Assembly: GCA_027559495.1 (NCBI GenBank)
Contig: JAMXSV010000003.1
Coordinates: 3,844,001 to 3,908,000 of the forward strand
Length of the DNA stretch: 64,000 nt
Reading direction: 5' to 3'
Source of the DNA: Aurifilum marmelostoma
Lineage: Eukaryota > Ascomycota > Sordariomycetes > Diaporthales > Cryphonectriaceae
A model generated the notes under the pieces. That model had not been told where the DNA came from, searched no databases, and saw nothing but the letters and a program-made list of their open reading frames with translations. Made by a program: the position numbers and the translations under genes. Below, one piece after another: positions 30,802-42,206 of this stretch; within the stretch, counting starts at the first letter, position 1; each line of letters starts with the position of its first letter.

Positions 30802-33149
30802 TCATTCTTCCTTGTCCATACTTTCGACAGCGTCGTGAAATTCTTCCTCACCCCCATACGCTTCCTCGACCGCAAGCAGCAGCCTATCGAACGCCACTCT
30901 GAGCTCATCCGTCTTGTCTGGCCGCTCATCAAATTGGCGCCTGGCCGTCTTTCCGTTCTCGTCCTTTTGGTACAGATGCACGCCCGGCAAGCCATGCTCT
31001 TCCAGGATGCGCATCGTCGTTGAGTCTGCACACGACGCTGCCCGGTGCAGAATGGTATTGCCCCAGGCATCGACCACCAGATGATTCGCCCCATGCTTCA
31101 GAAGGACACGAAGACAGCCGTGGCTGTGGAACTGTATCGCTACACCGAGTGGCGTCTCTCCTTCCCTCGTGCAGAGCTCCATGTCTGCCCCGCGCCTGAT
31201 GAGCAGCTCCGCGACGGCGGTCGTGCCATGGCCTGCGGCATACATCAAAGCCGTCTCGCCATTCAAGGACTGGAGATTGACCACGCCAGGCCGTGCTCGA
31301 GTGAGAAGGTCGATAATCCCTATCCTGTCACGAGCGGAGGCGCTCTGGATCGGATACCATCCCTCCCGGGAGGCTAGGGTGGGATCAGCTCCGTACTGAA
31401 GGAGGAGGCGGCAGATCTCCGTCTTGCTCTCAGCATCCAGACTCTTCTCGTTCTCGCCCCAGCCGCTGGCTCGCCCATCGCTGGACTGCGTGGCTGCGTA
31501 CAGCGCGCTCACCGTGGCGCCGGGTCCCATCGCGTTCGGGTCTACGCCTGCCTCGAGGATCGCCCTCACGGCGTCAATATCACCCATACGCGCTGCATAT
31601 GTCAGCGGCTGATAGCCCAGCTGGTCAACTGCCTCTAGTTCTCTGGGCCCTGCAGCCGCTGTAGTCGCATTCTTGGCTATTGCCTTCACATCGCCCTGCC
31701 GGCGCCTCAAGATGACCTGGCTGGCATGGCTGATCTCGAATTCGTCCCATACATCGCCCGAGAGAAACATGGCTTCTATGCCTTGTCTGATGTTCGGGTG
31801 GTAGGCGCCTATCAGGAGGAAGAGCGCGGCTATTTGGCGCGGTGTTGTCCCCATTTCGTTGGGGAGCGTCCAGTTCGGCGCCTGCCTGGATGAGAAGGCG
31901 GACGACCCCCAGGGCCTCGTCAGAGCCTGTCCGGAGGCGGCTATGTCGCAGGGCACTCAGGAGAGGTGTATTCCCGCTCGTGGCCGTGGTATAGTTTGCT
32001 GCCCATGGATGTCTCCTCAGGATGGTCTTCAACGCGTCTGTATCCAACATGTGGATGTAGTGATGGATGTCCAGGAGGGCGGGCGCCAGCACAGGCCGTA
32101 TGGCAATCGAGATAGAAGGGGAGCGACCGACCATCCTCTCCGCGCAGAGGAGGACGGTGTATTGGAGGAACCAGACGGGGAACGTGTACACTGCATGGTA
32201 GACCTGCGTGTGTGCCTCGCACTCGTCATCGTGACAGTGGCTCGACGGGGAGCAGCTGTAGCCGACGAGCATCTGTCCGAGGAACCAGGATAGCGATGGG
32301 GGGATGACCCGCAATCTCGCTGTTGATCGCCTCCGGGTACATGAGCAGGCTGAGCTGGACTCACGGACTCGACACGACAGTCCGAGGTAAGCAGTCTCGC
32401 GCCCACTTCTCTGGCCGTGCTCCAACGACTTGATCTGCTCACTGATACTGCCCAGCCGCCGGTCCATATTATCGTGAGCCTTATGAACACTGCTCAGCAG
32501 CGCCGCCATGTTGCTCAACATCTCAGTTGAGCTCTCGCCAACAAGAACTTGCTGTTGCGTTTGCCCATCACCCAAATCAACCGCCGCGGTAGCGACCCTC
32601 ATGGCCTCCAGCTGTGCCTCGATCCTCGCTGTGCTCATGCTGTCATGGTCTTAAGCTGGCATCCGCGAAGTAAGAAACGAGAAAAAGAAAAAAAAAAGGA
32701 GAAAAAAACACATTTCACGATAGAACGTACAAGTTCTTGGTGGTCAGCAACGCCACGATCAGGCATCGGGTCTCCCTAAGCCGCGCAGTCACCTTCAGCG
32801 CGTGCGATCTTCTCCTCAGCCACGCAATCTTCTTTCGCCGGCTCGGCATGTCGTGCAGCCGCGAGACGATCCATCCAATATCGCCTAGGTGCAGCCTGGC
32901 CTGGTCCGCATATCTCTCCATCGCCTCTAGGAACGATGTGTCCTGGTAGATGCTCGGCCCAACATCCTCGACGGTCCGCCTCGCATACCTGAGGACGATG
33001 CTAAGATCGGCGACTTCGTTATGGAGGCTCAGGACCTCGGGGGCGGCGTTGTTCCAGGCGCGGATCAGGTCCAGCAAGCCTCCTGCAGCGCGCACGCTCA
33101 CGTCTGCCGCGCCGATGAGGCCAGTTACGATTCCGATGACCTCAGCCAT
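30802..33149 (-). CDS. Helo-like N-terminal domain plus ankyrin-repeat protein, one apparent frameshift
   Basis: Exon 1 is 33149-32731; a 91-nt intron (32730-32640, GTACGT ... CAG) follows; exon 2 runs to 30802. The first 110 residues (MAEVIGIVTGLIGAADVS..., helices with YARRTVEDVGPSIYQD) match the fungal N-terminal domain found on STAND proteins (Helo_like_N type). A coiled segment, a Cys-rich stretch with WFLGQMLVGYS and an FPVWFLQY block come next, then about seven ankyrin repeats (for example GYQPLTYAARMGDIDAVRAI and GETALMYAAGHGTTAVAELL). No NACHT lies between. The frame shifts inside an ankyrin repeat: AGAELDAP reads in one frame and NEMGTTPRQIAALFLL in the next. One surplus base in the G4 run at 31861-31864 (plus strand) explains it. 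If genuine, it is a pseudogene. Roughly 780 residues when read through; probably intracellular signalling or incompatibility-related. Confidence 0.78.
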
Positions 33150-34964
33150 CTTGGGTCATTGTTCGGCGACGCTCTCCCTTTCAAATCTGCCATGCACAAG
33201 GGATATATATTTTGACCATCAGATCGTGTAATGCGCAGTCTGATCATAATGGTCCAGGTGAGGACCGAGCGGATGACGCCTCCATTTGGGGATTCTTTTC
33301 CCGCCCTGCAGGTCGGACCTCTTCAGCTCTCTCCCGCGCAATAAGTAATCACCATGCCGCCGACAGTCCTGTCCCCCTGCAGCCTTGATCAGAAAGGTGT
33401 TCGAACGAAGTAACCTCTCTCAGGACTAGTATTCTGCCGTGTAACGGGACTACAGGCTGCACTCTGGCTCCAGAAATAGACCGCCCCTGGCATGCAGCTT
33501 TCCCCAAGGCGTGCCCTGACGGCCTCTCTCACCTTTTTCTCATTGGGCAGGCCTGGCAACCCTGATATACAGAGTTACAGTCGCACACCCCCCTCTACGC
33601 CAAGTTCTTAATCCACACCTGTACGTGGATGGTTCCGTAGCCCGGCAGCGCCCAGGTGCCAAGGGTGGAAGACGAGCTGGGGACATCGTCTTGACCGGCA
33701 TCTCCTATTCGGCTAGATTACGCCAAGAAGTAGTTACGATGTCTCTTTTTTTTCTATTCGTTTGTCGTTCTTCGGATCGTTCCTGGTGTCAGACCCGATC
33801 TAGCGATATTTCCTACAGAGTGGCGTTCAATAAAGAGTGGGACCCTTGCGAGGTATGTGGTCGTCTTCAGCCTGTCCGCGGCCTGTTATGGCTAGAGGAG
33901 GAGCCTCAGCACTCGGATTCACAATATCACAATATTTACAAAGTCCGTGGGGGGATTGGTTTACGAGCAAACCCCCGGTATGGTACCCTCAAGGCGCAAA
34001 ATATAGAGCCCAATTATGGAACAAATGCTTGCACGGCATCTTCTCATCCCACTAGGTGTTGCGCCTATAGCCAGCCCGGCACTTGAGCTTGGCGGCTACT
34101 GAGGTCTTAGGGCGAAACTCTTCCCGCGTGAAGTTTCTGAAATATACTGCCATCAAATGCTTCGGATGGCCGCACTAGTCAGGTCAGTCCGTGCGAATAA
34201 CAATCGTGTCACTTTATTTTCAGAAGAAGCTTGTCAGAAACCCGAACCCTGGAGAGAGAGAGATGGAGAGAGAAAAAGCAGCAGAGGCTGAGAGGGCTAG
34301 CCGTGTCTTGGCGTCTCGATGACTGGCTGGCCTCACATAAGATTTTCATTCACCGCAAAAAAATCAGATGGTTTGTGAGCAGTTTTCCTGTCCGGAATCG
34401 ATGCTGTAAACACAAATCATCATCTTTTGATACTCGGTTCCCCGGTCGGTGAGTTCGGCAAAAGTTGCTTTATAGAACTGCAGCCCAGGGAATCCTGCGA
34501 GGGAAAGATTATGCGCACTCCATCTGCTGATTGATGACGGAACCACAAGGGCACATGCATATGCAGAGGATTTTTTGGCTTCCTCTTGTCACCTGTCTGT
34601 GGTACTGACTGGCTGGCTGCAAATGATGAACTGAAAAAGTACAGACAAAGACGCAATGGGTTCGTCAGGGCCAGCGCCCGTCAGCAACGTGGCAAACAAG
34701 TGTGCGGTCACTAATGGAGCTCGCGTGGGGAATTTGACGTCTTTAAGAAGAAGAAAGGGGATGGGATCTACAGGGTAAGTGTGGATGACGCCAGTCCGTA
34801 CGAGAAAAAGGGAGGAGGAGGAGGAGGAGGAGGACCCTTTGTTTGTCCCCTCTGCTGCTGTCCTGCCAGCCTGCCTTGCTGCTTGTCTCAGCCCTGCATA
34901 GTATTTTCCCATCTTCCCTTACTAAGGCAAGGCCGGGGACGCCGTTGGGCCAGAATCCTGCCCA

Positions 34965-34980
34965 CCCCCCCCCCCCCCCC
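34965..34980. repeat. Poly(C) homopolymer, 16 nt
   Basis: Sixteen C, then ATT and eight more C. A possible G-quadruplex former on the minus strand about 650 bp upstream of the mannitol dehydrogenase gene; length may be uncertain. Confidence 0.75.
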
Positions 34981-35525
34981 ATTCCCCCCCCTCCTTCTCC
35001 CATAATAATCAGAGACATGGTGGTCGTGCTCGGGGCAGGGCCGGATGACAACCACCCTACACAGTACCGGGTCACAGTGCTCCGTCGAGTCAGGTCAGGG
35101 TTGTGCTTTGTTGCTGGGTAAGCGAAAGCATCCAGCCCGCCACGCCCAGCTGGTGTCTCGAGCGCGAATCAATCAGACAAGAAGAAAAAAATCGGTATCG
35201 ACCAATTTGCCCCCTTGACTCGGGATGACATCAAAGCCTCTCTCCAGCCAGCCTGGCAAGATTCTGTTGTTCGAGAAGGACCCACAAAAGACTCCTTTAA
35301 AAAAAAAAGAGAGTAACCCTGCGCGGTGTACGGTGGGCCGCTGCCCTGCTTTTGCATGTGGTTTTTGTGGTATACGTAGAGTATACGTATTGTTTCTTTG
35401 ATATATGTTTAGATTCTCACCTCTGGCCTAGCTGAAGCCCGTCGGGTCAAGCGTAGCTTCACACTTCACATCTCCTTCCTCTTCCTCTTCCCACCCATAC
35501 ACGCACCCTTCTGTAGACCAAAAAA

Positions 35526-35628
35526 CAACCCTTCCTCTCATCCTCTCATCCTCTCTTCCTCACTGTCTTGACTCTCACCCTCACCCTCACTCTCTCTCAG
35601 ACACTCTCTCACTCTCAACTCACACAAT
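35526..35628 (+). promoter_or_regulatory. CT-rich core promoter/5' leader of mannitol dehydrogenase gene
   Basis: A stretch of repeated CTCT, CATCCTCT and CACCCTCA units runs almost to the ATG. Such CT blocks just before the start typify highly expressed filamentous fungal genes and often mark transcription start sites. The strong codon bias of the following gene agrees. Confidence 0.55.
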
Positions 35629-37209
35629 ATGGCGTCCATGGCACAGGCCGCCTCCAGGGCGGTTCGTGATGGCATCTCCAAGGTCGTGCCAGGCAGCGCC
35701 ATCAGGCTCAGCAACCAGAACCTCGCCTCGATCCGGCAGCAAGGGTCATCCGGCAACACCAAGCCGTCGGCGGTGCCGGGCTACGACAGGAAGAACCTGA
35801 GGGAGGGCATCGTGCACATCGGCGTGGGCGGCTTCCACAGGGCACACCTGGCTGCCTACGTCGACGGCCTGATGAACAAGGGCGGCGCCCGCGAGTGGGC
35901 CATCTGCGGCGTGGGCCTGCAGCCTTTTGACGCCGGCATGCGCGATGCCCTGGTGCCCCAGGACTGCCTGTACACGCTGATCGAGCGGTCGGCGACGGGC
36001 AGCAGCGCCAGCGTGCTGGGCAGCATCACGTCGTTCCTGTACGCGCCCGACGACCCCAGGGCCGTCATCAACAAGATGGCCAGCCGCGACACGCGCATCG
36101 TGTCCATGACCATCACCGAGAGCGGCTACTACTACAACGAGAACACCCACCAGCTGCTGGTGGACCACCCGGACATCGTCGAGGACCTCCGGGGCGACCT
36201 GGAGCGGCCCAAGACCACCTTTGGCTACCTGTACGCCTCGCTGGCCCAGCGCTACGAGTCGGGCCTGAGCCCCTTCACCGTGCTGTCGTGCGACAACATG
36301 CAGAAGAACGGCACCATCACGGGCAACATGCTCAAGACGTTTGCCCGCCACCGCAGCCCCAAGATCGCCGACTGGATCAGCGAGCACGGCGCGTTCCCCA
36401 ACAGCATGGTGGACCGCATCACCCCGCGCACCCTGGACGGCGACAAGGCCAGCCTGGCCGACACCTTTGGCATCCAGGACGCGTGGCCCGTCGTCACCGA
36501 GCCCTTCAACCAGTGGGTCGTCGAGGACCACTTTGCCCAGGGCCGCCCCCACTTCGAGGACGTGGGCGTGCAGGTGGTCAAGGACGTCGAGGACGTGGAG
36601 CGCTTCGAGTGCCACAAGCTGCGCCTGCTCAACGCCAGCCACACGGCCATGTCGTACATGGCCTTCCTGGGCGGATTCCGGTACGTGCACGAGGTCATCG
36701 AGCACCCCCTCTTCAGCAAGTTCATCTACAACATGATGCACCAGGAGGTGCGGCCCCTCCTGCCCGAGATCCCCGGCGTCGACCTCGACGCCTACTGCGA
36801 CAAGCTCATCGAGCGCTTCTCCAACCCCACCATCATGGACCAGATCACCCGCCTCACCCTCAACGGCTCCGGCAAGCTGCCCCAGTTCATCATGCCCTCC
36901 ATCGCCGAGCAGATCATGGGCGGCACCCACAACCTCAAGCGCCTGTCCCTGGTCGTCGCCAGCTGGTTCCGCTACCTGCACGGCGTCGACGAGCAGGGCC
37001 GCCCCTACGACATCGACGACCCCAGGGCCGCCGAGCTCAAGGCCAAGGCCCTCGAGGGCGGCGACAGGGTCTACCCGCTCATGGCCATCCGCGACCTCTT
37101 TGGTGACGACCTGCGCGACGACAAGATCTTCATGGACGAGCTGCAGAAGGCCCTCGAGAGCCTGCACCGCGACGGCGCCATGGCCACCCTGGCCAAGTAT
37201 GTGGACTAA
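35629..37209 (+). CDS. Mannitol 2-dehydrogenase
   Basis: Intronless gene of 526 residues. The NAD motif HIGVGGFHRAH is at 63-73. The catalytic Lys-Asn-His set of long-chain mannitol dehydrogenases sits in CHKLRLLNASHT as K330, N335 and H338, with the family spacing. It interconverts D-mannitol and D-fructose in the cytosol, for mannitol storage, stress tolerance and carbon recycling. Fungal relatives are about 500 residues; the extra 20-25 residues are N-terminal (MASMAQAASRAVRDG), and M4 is an alternative start. Codon choice is extreme (nearly all codons end in C or G), unlike most neighbours, which indicates very high expression and produces a false 473-codon frame on the opposite strand. 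Confidence 0.95.
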   Translation: MASMAQAASRAVRDGISKVVPGSAIRLSNQNLASIRQQGSSGNTKPSAVPGYDRKNLREGIVHIGVGGFHRAHLAAYVDGLMNKGGAREWAICGVGLQPFDAGMRDALVPQDCLYTLIERSATGSSASVLGSITSFLYAPDDPRAVINKMASRDTRIVSMTITESGYYYNENTHQLLVDHPDIVEDLRGDLERPKTTFGYLYASLAQRYESGLSPFTVLSCDNMQKNGTITGNMLKTFARHRSPKIADWISEHGAFPNSMVDRITPRTLDGDKASLADTFGIQDAWPVVTEPFNQWVVEDHFAQGRPHFEDVGVQVVKDVEDVERFECHKLRLLNASHTAMSYMAFLGGFRYVHEVIEHPLFSKFIYNMMHQEVRPLLPEIPGVDLDAYCDKLIERFSNPTIMDQITRLTLNGSGKLPQFIMPSIAEQIMGGTHNLKRLSLVVASWFRYLHGVDEQGRPYDIDDPRAAELKAKALEGGDRVYPLMAIRDLFGDDLRDDKIFMDELQKALESLHRDGAMATLAKYVD

Positions 37210-38894
37210 AAAAAGAAAAAGAAAACAAGGTTTTCTATTGTGCTACTAGCCGACCACGTTCTTGTCTGTGTGTGTGTGTGGGTCCGCTGTGTGTACTTTA
37301 TGGGATGAAGGTGTTTTAGGAGTTGTGTTGCTCTGCATAGAACTTGCACACGTGTGTGTGTGTAAGTGTGTTGCTGTATGAATCTTGAGAGGGTTGGGTT
37401 TTGTATTGGCTTGTGCATAGAGGTTTCACAAAGGGGCTATATTCCAGAGGAAGAAAAAAAAGCCAAAACATTCCAGGGAAAGAGAATACACAAGGGTTTT
37501 AGAAGTATTCTCGGACCTGAGGGGGCGTCGAGGAGCGATGTTTGGGCGGTTCAACGGTAGACATGTTGACGCCGGATCTGTTACGAACAACGGGAACATG
37601 AAGGGAGAGCTTATTTTTGGTCCGCTATGGATGTACACTGAGACGTTTACCGGCGGGATAGAGAAGAAAAAAAATCTCTAAATGAAAAATATATTTTCAG
37701 CCAAATTCAGAAGTGTCCCTTTCCCCATTCACCCGGTCATGCTTTGGCATCGACTGAAGGTAAATGACGATGGGTGAGAACAAGAAGAAGAAGAACACAA
37801 ACACCATGAATCAATCGTGCATGTCATCGTCACAAGAATTACCCGATCCAGCGTGGTCCGACAATTGTGATGTCGGATGAACGTTATGCGGAAATCTGAT
37901 ACGCCCAAGGGTGGGCGCAAAACAGCCGGCCAAGCCTGTCGAGAGTGACAGACGCAGGACTGATCTGCCGAAACCAAGATGAGCTCAAAGAAGATCACAT
38001 GGGCTCTAATCCCGCAAATCGTGTTCGTCCTACAATGCGCATCAAATAGTGGATTGGTTATCTTGGAAAGAGGGAGTGTGTTTGTAGAGAGAGACACAGG
38101 GCACCAGGCAAGACCAACACCACCACGATGGTCTGCAGAGCGGGCATCAATCAGTACTCAAGGTTTCAGAGGGACGGGAGTGAGCCTGACTGGCCACATG
38201 CAGGCTTCAAACATGTATTCATGGCACCAGGCACACCCGCTGTGGTGCCAGCTCGGCCCGCAGAGCCTCACTTCTAATTTAGCCAAGTTTTCCCCTGCTT
38301 GATCGTGGGTGGATTCAAGGTGTTTAGAACCTTAAAAAGAAGATAAATAAAAGAACAAAAAAAGACTACAATGGTACCTTGACAGCAGGCTGGCAGCCTT
38401 GGGGGATCAAAGTGTCCAGAATGTCAATCTTCGTCTCAAGAATCCCGGATCTCAACCTTATCCGTCCCATACTTACCGTAGTCTTCTTTTTTTTTCTGGG
38501 CCGACCCGCTGCAACTGGGGTGGAATCTGGATCGACTTTAACCGAAGGGGTTGTTCCTCGCACAGCAGTCGTCTTATATCGTCGATCATGGCGGCCAAGA
38601 AGAGGTTATGCCCTCTGTGAGGACGACAGTGTGCCATGACTAGTGATTGATTATAAGACTACGAAATAGTAGGTGTGACTACTTAAAGGCAGTTCCAGTC
38701 GCCCTCTTCTGGCCCTGATTTGATCGATACTCATCACCATTACTTCTCATCAAAGTCCTGTCCTACACTTCGTTCTTTTTATTACCCAAACCGTTCATTC
38801 AAACAAGCCCAGTTCTGTGAATTGATCCGTTCTCTCGCCCAAAAAAGTCTTAAGCAGAAAGAAAGAAAGAAAAAAAGTAAATCACACCGCCACC
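37210..38894. other. Intergenic region with GT microsatellites
   Basis: 3' UTR of the mannitol dehydrogenase gene with short GT repeats (about 37264-37295 and 37350-37365), then promoter DNA of the small secreted protein. No supported gene. Confidence 0.55.
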
Positions 38895-39376
38895 ATGAAG
38901 ACCCAGACCCTCCTCGTCGCCACCCTGGCCGTCCTCTCCGACGCCGCCGTCATCATGCTGCCTCGCGCTGCCAACTCCTCCTCTCTCGCCAGCGCCGACT
39001 TTGGCTCATGCACGCCCACCATGGACTTCCAGCTCGGCCGTGCCCAGTTCAGTAAGTCCATCTTGTTCCTCGATTCCTTTCTTTTGCTTTCACACTCTGG
39101 CTCACAACATCCCCTTTTCTCTCTTGTCGTCCAGACCGTCAGGCCGACGAGGGGACCTTCTTCCCCACCGACGCCACCCTCGTCGCCAACTCGGGCCAGT
39201 CCGACGCCCTCAACCCCAACATCATCACCAACTTCATCTGTGACCAGCTCACCAACGTGTGCGGCGCCAACGACGCCGCCAAGACGGCCTGCACGGACGC
39301 GCAGTCCCAGGTCGAGAGCCTCGGCACCAAGGACGCCAGCACCGCCACCGCGTTCAACTCTGCGCTCGGGTTCTGA
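38895..39376 (+). CDS. Small secreted cysteine-containing protein (SSP)
   Basis: Two exons, 38895-39051 and 39135-39376, with an 83-nt intron (GTAAGT ... CCAG), giving 132 residues. The first 18 or so (MKTQTLLVATLAVLSDAA) form a signal peptide. The mature protein has four cysteines (in GSCTP, FICDQL, NVCGAN and TACTD) and the block ALNPNIITNFICDQLTNVCG, which I recall from a conserved fungal family of small secreted proteins, some annotated only as circumsporozoite-like. It ends in a TATAFNSALGF motif typical of that family. Function is unknown; a wall-associated or apoplastic protein is likely. The codon bias suggests strong expression. Confidence 0.85.
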
Positions 39377-39584
39377 GATGGGCCTTCAGCGTGCAGGGCG
39401 TGAGGTGTCTTTCATCCTGAGAGACGGAAAAGACCTGGACTGGATCCGAGGGCTGAGCTCTTGAAGGGGGGGAAATTTGTCTCTTTTTTCTGTCTTTTTT
39501 TTTCTGTGTACAGGAAGAATTTAAGAAGGAGGACAATGATGATTATGAAATTTATGACACCCACGCACCATGGACACTGTGAGA

Positions 39585-41567
39585 CTATGGTGATGCGCTG
39601 CACTTGTCCACGATCAAGCTCGCATTGACGCCTGCAAGCCCCTCAAAGTAACTGTGAAATTCTCCACCGGTTAGCAAAAACAGGCAAATAAAACATAGAG
39701 CGTGTCTAGGGGCCAACTCACGTAAGCAACGTCTCCACAGGAACCATGTCCATCCTGCCCAGACTCGGGTTCGACGAGGTCAACACCTTGCCTGCCCAGA
39801 GCACCCTCACATAATAGCCACATTCCCCAGTCGTAGCCGTCTCGTCAGCGGCAGCGGTGTTGCTGTTCTTCTTCCCTCTCCACAGCTCAAAGACCACCTC
39901 GCTCCCCATCCCAGGCCAGACCATCACATCCACCTGCAGGATCCCCAGTAGCCTGCTCACGCTCCCCGTCGTGAGCCACATTATGGAACCAGAGCACCTC
40001 TCCTGCCGTCCCATCCACCACTGCACGCAGGTGCGCCGCCAGCTCGGCGATCCACACTCCAAACGACCCCACACTCGCAGCGAGCGTCTCGGGCCCGGCA
40101 TCCCGGTAGATATGGCTGTACTCCCAATTCCCAAGCCGGTACACCCTGTTCGCCATATCCTGCGTCACACAGTCCGACGTGTTGTTCACCAGGCCCCCAC
40201 CATCAGTAGTGGCGTTGACCAGCTTGCAGGGCAGAGGCCGCGCGTGGCACTGGCGGGCCGACAGGTTGTCGTAGTAGTGGTCGAAGCTGACGTGAAACCC
40301 CTCGTCATCCACGGCGACGCCAGATATGCCGTCTAGCTCGGCGTACAGGGATGCCGCCACGTCGAGGTGAGCCTGCCAGGCCGTGTCGTTGGCGCTCTCG
40401 ATGTCGTCGAACTGAGCTGTCGAGGATGCGCACGTGTAGTCTGGCTCAAGGCTGTCGACGCCGTTGGGCTGGATGAGGAGGGGAACGGAGGAGGAGGTCC
40501 CCCACATGCCGTTGATCACCATGCCTGCGACTTCAGAGGTGATGACGTTGTTGGTGACGCGGTATTTGACCTTGTCGCGCCAGCTCGCACTGGTCCTGGG
40601 AGGGAGAAAGCCCAAAAGGTCACCATAAACACCGTACAGGTCGGCGCCGTGCTGCCACGAGTCATCAAGCCCCGCAGCTGTGATCTGTGGGAACTGGCAG
40701 CTGCCCTTCCACCCGGTGGCAAGCGTCTCAAAGGGGTTCGTGAACCCGGCGACGTCGCTCGTGCCCTGCCAGTAAGCCTGCGCCGAGGCATTGCGTCCTG
40801 CGTTGGGGTCATCGGGGGAGGACGAAGGGTCTGAAGAAAAGGGCTCGGCAAAGTAATACAGTCCCTCGTCGTTGCAGTCCCAGGTGTAGGATTCCACGGG
40901 AAATGAGTTGGCCGCGTAGGGAGTGCGCTTGTGGTGGCGGTGGATCTGTACAAGGTTAGCAATGCTGTACTTGGAGCCCATGCAGGAGTTGAGTGAGAGT
41001 GAGCCTGCACTCGTAAAAGCTGCCTCACTACTCATCCCCTCCATCCTCTATTTATTCCTCCACGGCAGCAGGACTCACCAGCTCCACATAGACAAGCTCA
41101 TACTCATCTCCCGGCGAAACATACTCCTTGCTCCGCACATGCGGCATATTACACCAATTATAAGTCCCATACTCCTCATCCGGCGTATACGACGAGTTAT
41201 AGATGAACCCATACACACCCGTGGCGCTGCTGCTCACTACTCTGGTCAGATTGTTGACCAGCGTCTGTGATGGCGCGTACCAGCCCAGGTCAACCACATT
41301 GGTGTATGTCATGTCTGCGGGCTGTGATGGTGATGGAGCTGACAGTGAGGACACTTGGCCGTCGCTATTATCGGCAGAAGAAAAGCCGGCGAATATAGCA
41401 GGAACAGCAGCAGCAGCTGGTGGTGTATTTCCCAGCACAGGAGGGACGCCGACGCTGAAGCCGTGGCGGGTGGTGAGGAACAAGAATCCGACGAGAGCGC
41501 CGCTAAGACAGAGGAGTAACAGTTTGCTCGCGCGTGAGAGACGCGGGAGGAGCCTGAGGGGAGGCAT
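39585..41567 (-). CDS. Histidine acid phosphatase family protein, membrane-anchored, one apparent frameshift
   Basis: Exons 41567-41079, 40945-39722 and 39651-39585 with introns of 133 nt (GCTAAC branch) and 70 nt (GTGAGT, GCTAAC). The N-terminus MPPLRLLPRLSRAS followed by LLLLCLSGALVGFLFL is a signal anchor. The catalytic signature spans the first intron: VYVEL joins IHRHHKRTPYAAN, the RHxxRTP motif of histidine phosphatases. HNVAHDG carries the second catalytic His-Asp; QVDVMVWPGMGSEVVFEL, YYVRVLWAG and DMVPVETLL are typical of the fungal family, and exon 3 ends in VDKCSASP. Between AHDG and SVSRLLGILQ the frame shifts at the C4 run 39964-39967 (plus strand); one base fewer restores it. It should hydrolyse phosphomonoesters outside the cell or in the secretory lumen. 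About 590 residues when read through; pseudogene status unresolved. Confidence 0.82.
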
Positions 41568-42206
41568 GCATCCTCGTATTGGTGATGAAAAGCCCACGTG
41601 GGAGAGGATTGTGTATTTACTGGTTCGCGGAGCCAAGAGGCGTAAATATCTGCGGGAAGGCCTGCAGATGCAAGGTTGAGGGAAGAAGAGGGACGGAGCC
41701 GAGAGACACAGAGAGGGGTTGCAGTGAGTGGAGAATTGGGTTGGGTGAGACTAGAGTTGAATCGACTTCTTATTCGTATTTCGAGTTCCCCGCCGAGAAC
41801 CTTGAACATGGTCCGTCAGCACGACAATCCCGACTTGTGGCATCGGGTTCGAAGAGCTTTGAAGTAAAACAACCACAGTAATTATCGGGCGTGGTTCTGC
41901 TGTGATTTTTTGCTGATCGTAGTCTGGTCAAAGATTCTGGTAAATCGAGTGAGAGGTCTTGAATATTGAGCGATTGACCACATTGTTGCATATAAGTTGC
42001 AACGCTCTGTAATGTGTCAAATGCATTCAACATTTGGCTCTAAACGTCGTTATCAATGTCGAGCCTGACCAAGCATCTGCTCCAGATGCACTCTTGATCT
42101 CAAAGAATATTGACTTCCATGTCGTCCGTGTCAGCGGTCTCCTCCGACCAGACATCCTACCACGGTTTCTTCGACAGGTCATGTTGTCCCTGGCCTAAAG
42201 CTGGTG
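41568..42206. other. Intergenic region between phosphatase and TilS-like genes
   Basis: Promoter of the phosphatase and 3' flank of the TilS-like gene. No supported gene. A GGTTCGAAG motif near 41851 looks like part of a tRNA B box but no cloverleaf forms. Confidence 0.5.

Larger units (their letters stand above)
33150..35628. other. Intergenic region, no supported gene
   Basis: About 2.5 kb. A 153-codon frame at 33625-34086 shows no family and no coding-like composition. A C16 run at 34965-34980 is followed after ATT by C8. The final 100 bases are a pyrimidine-rich promoter of the mannitol dehydrogenase gene. Confidence 0.5.

Noticed and set aside
33625..34086. 153-codon plus-strand frame
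   Set aside because: No family, irregular composition, no splice or promoter support.
35746..37167. 473-codon open frame antisense to mannitol dehydrogenase
   Set aside because: It is a by-product of extreme G/C-ending codon use on the sense strand; Val/Gly/Ala/His/Asp-rich composition with no family.
41800..41880. Possible tRNA around GGTTCGAAG
   Set aside because: The T-stem does not pair and no D or anticodon arm fits.
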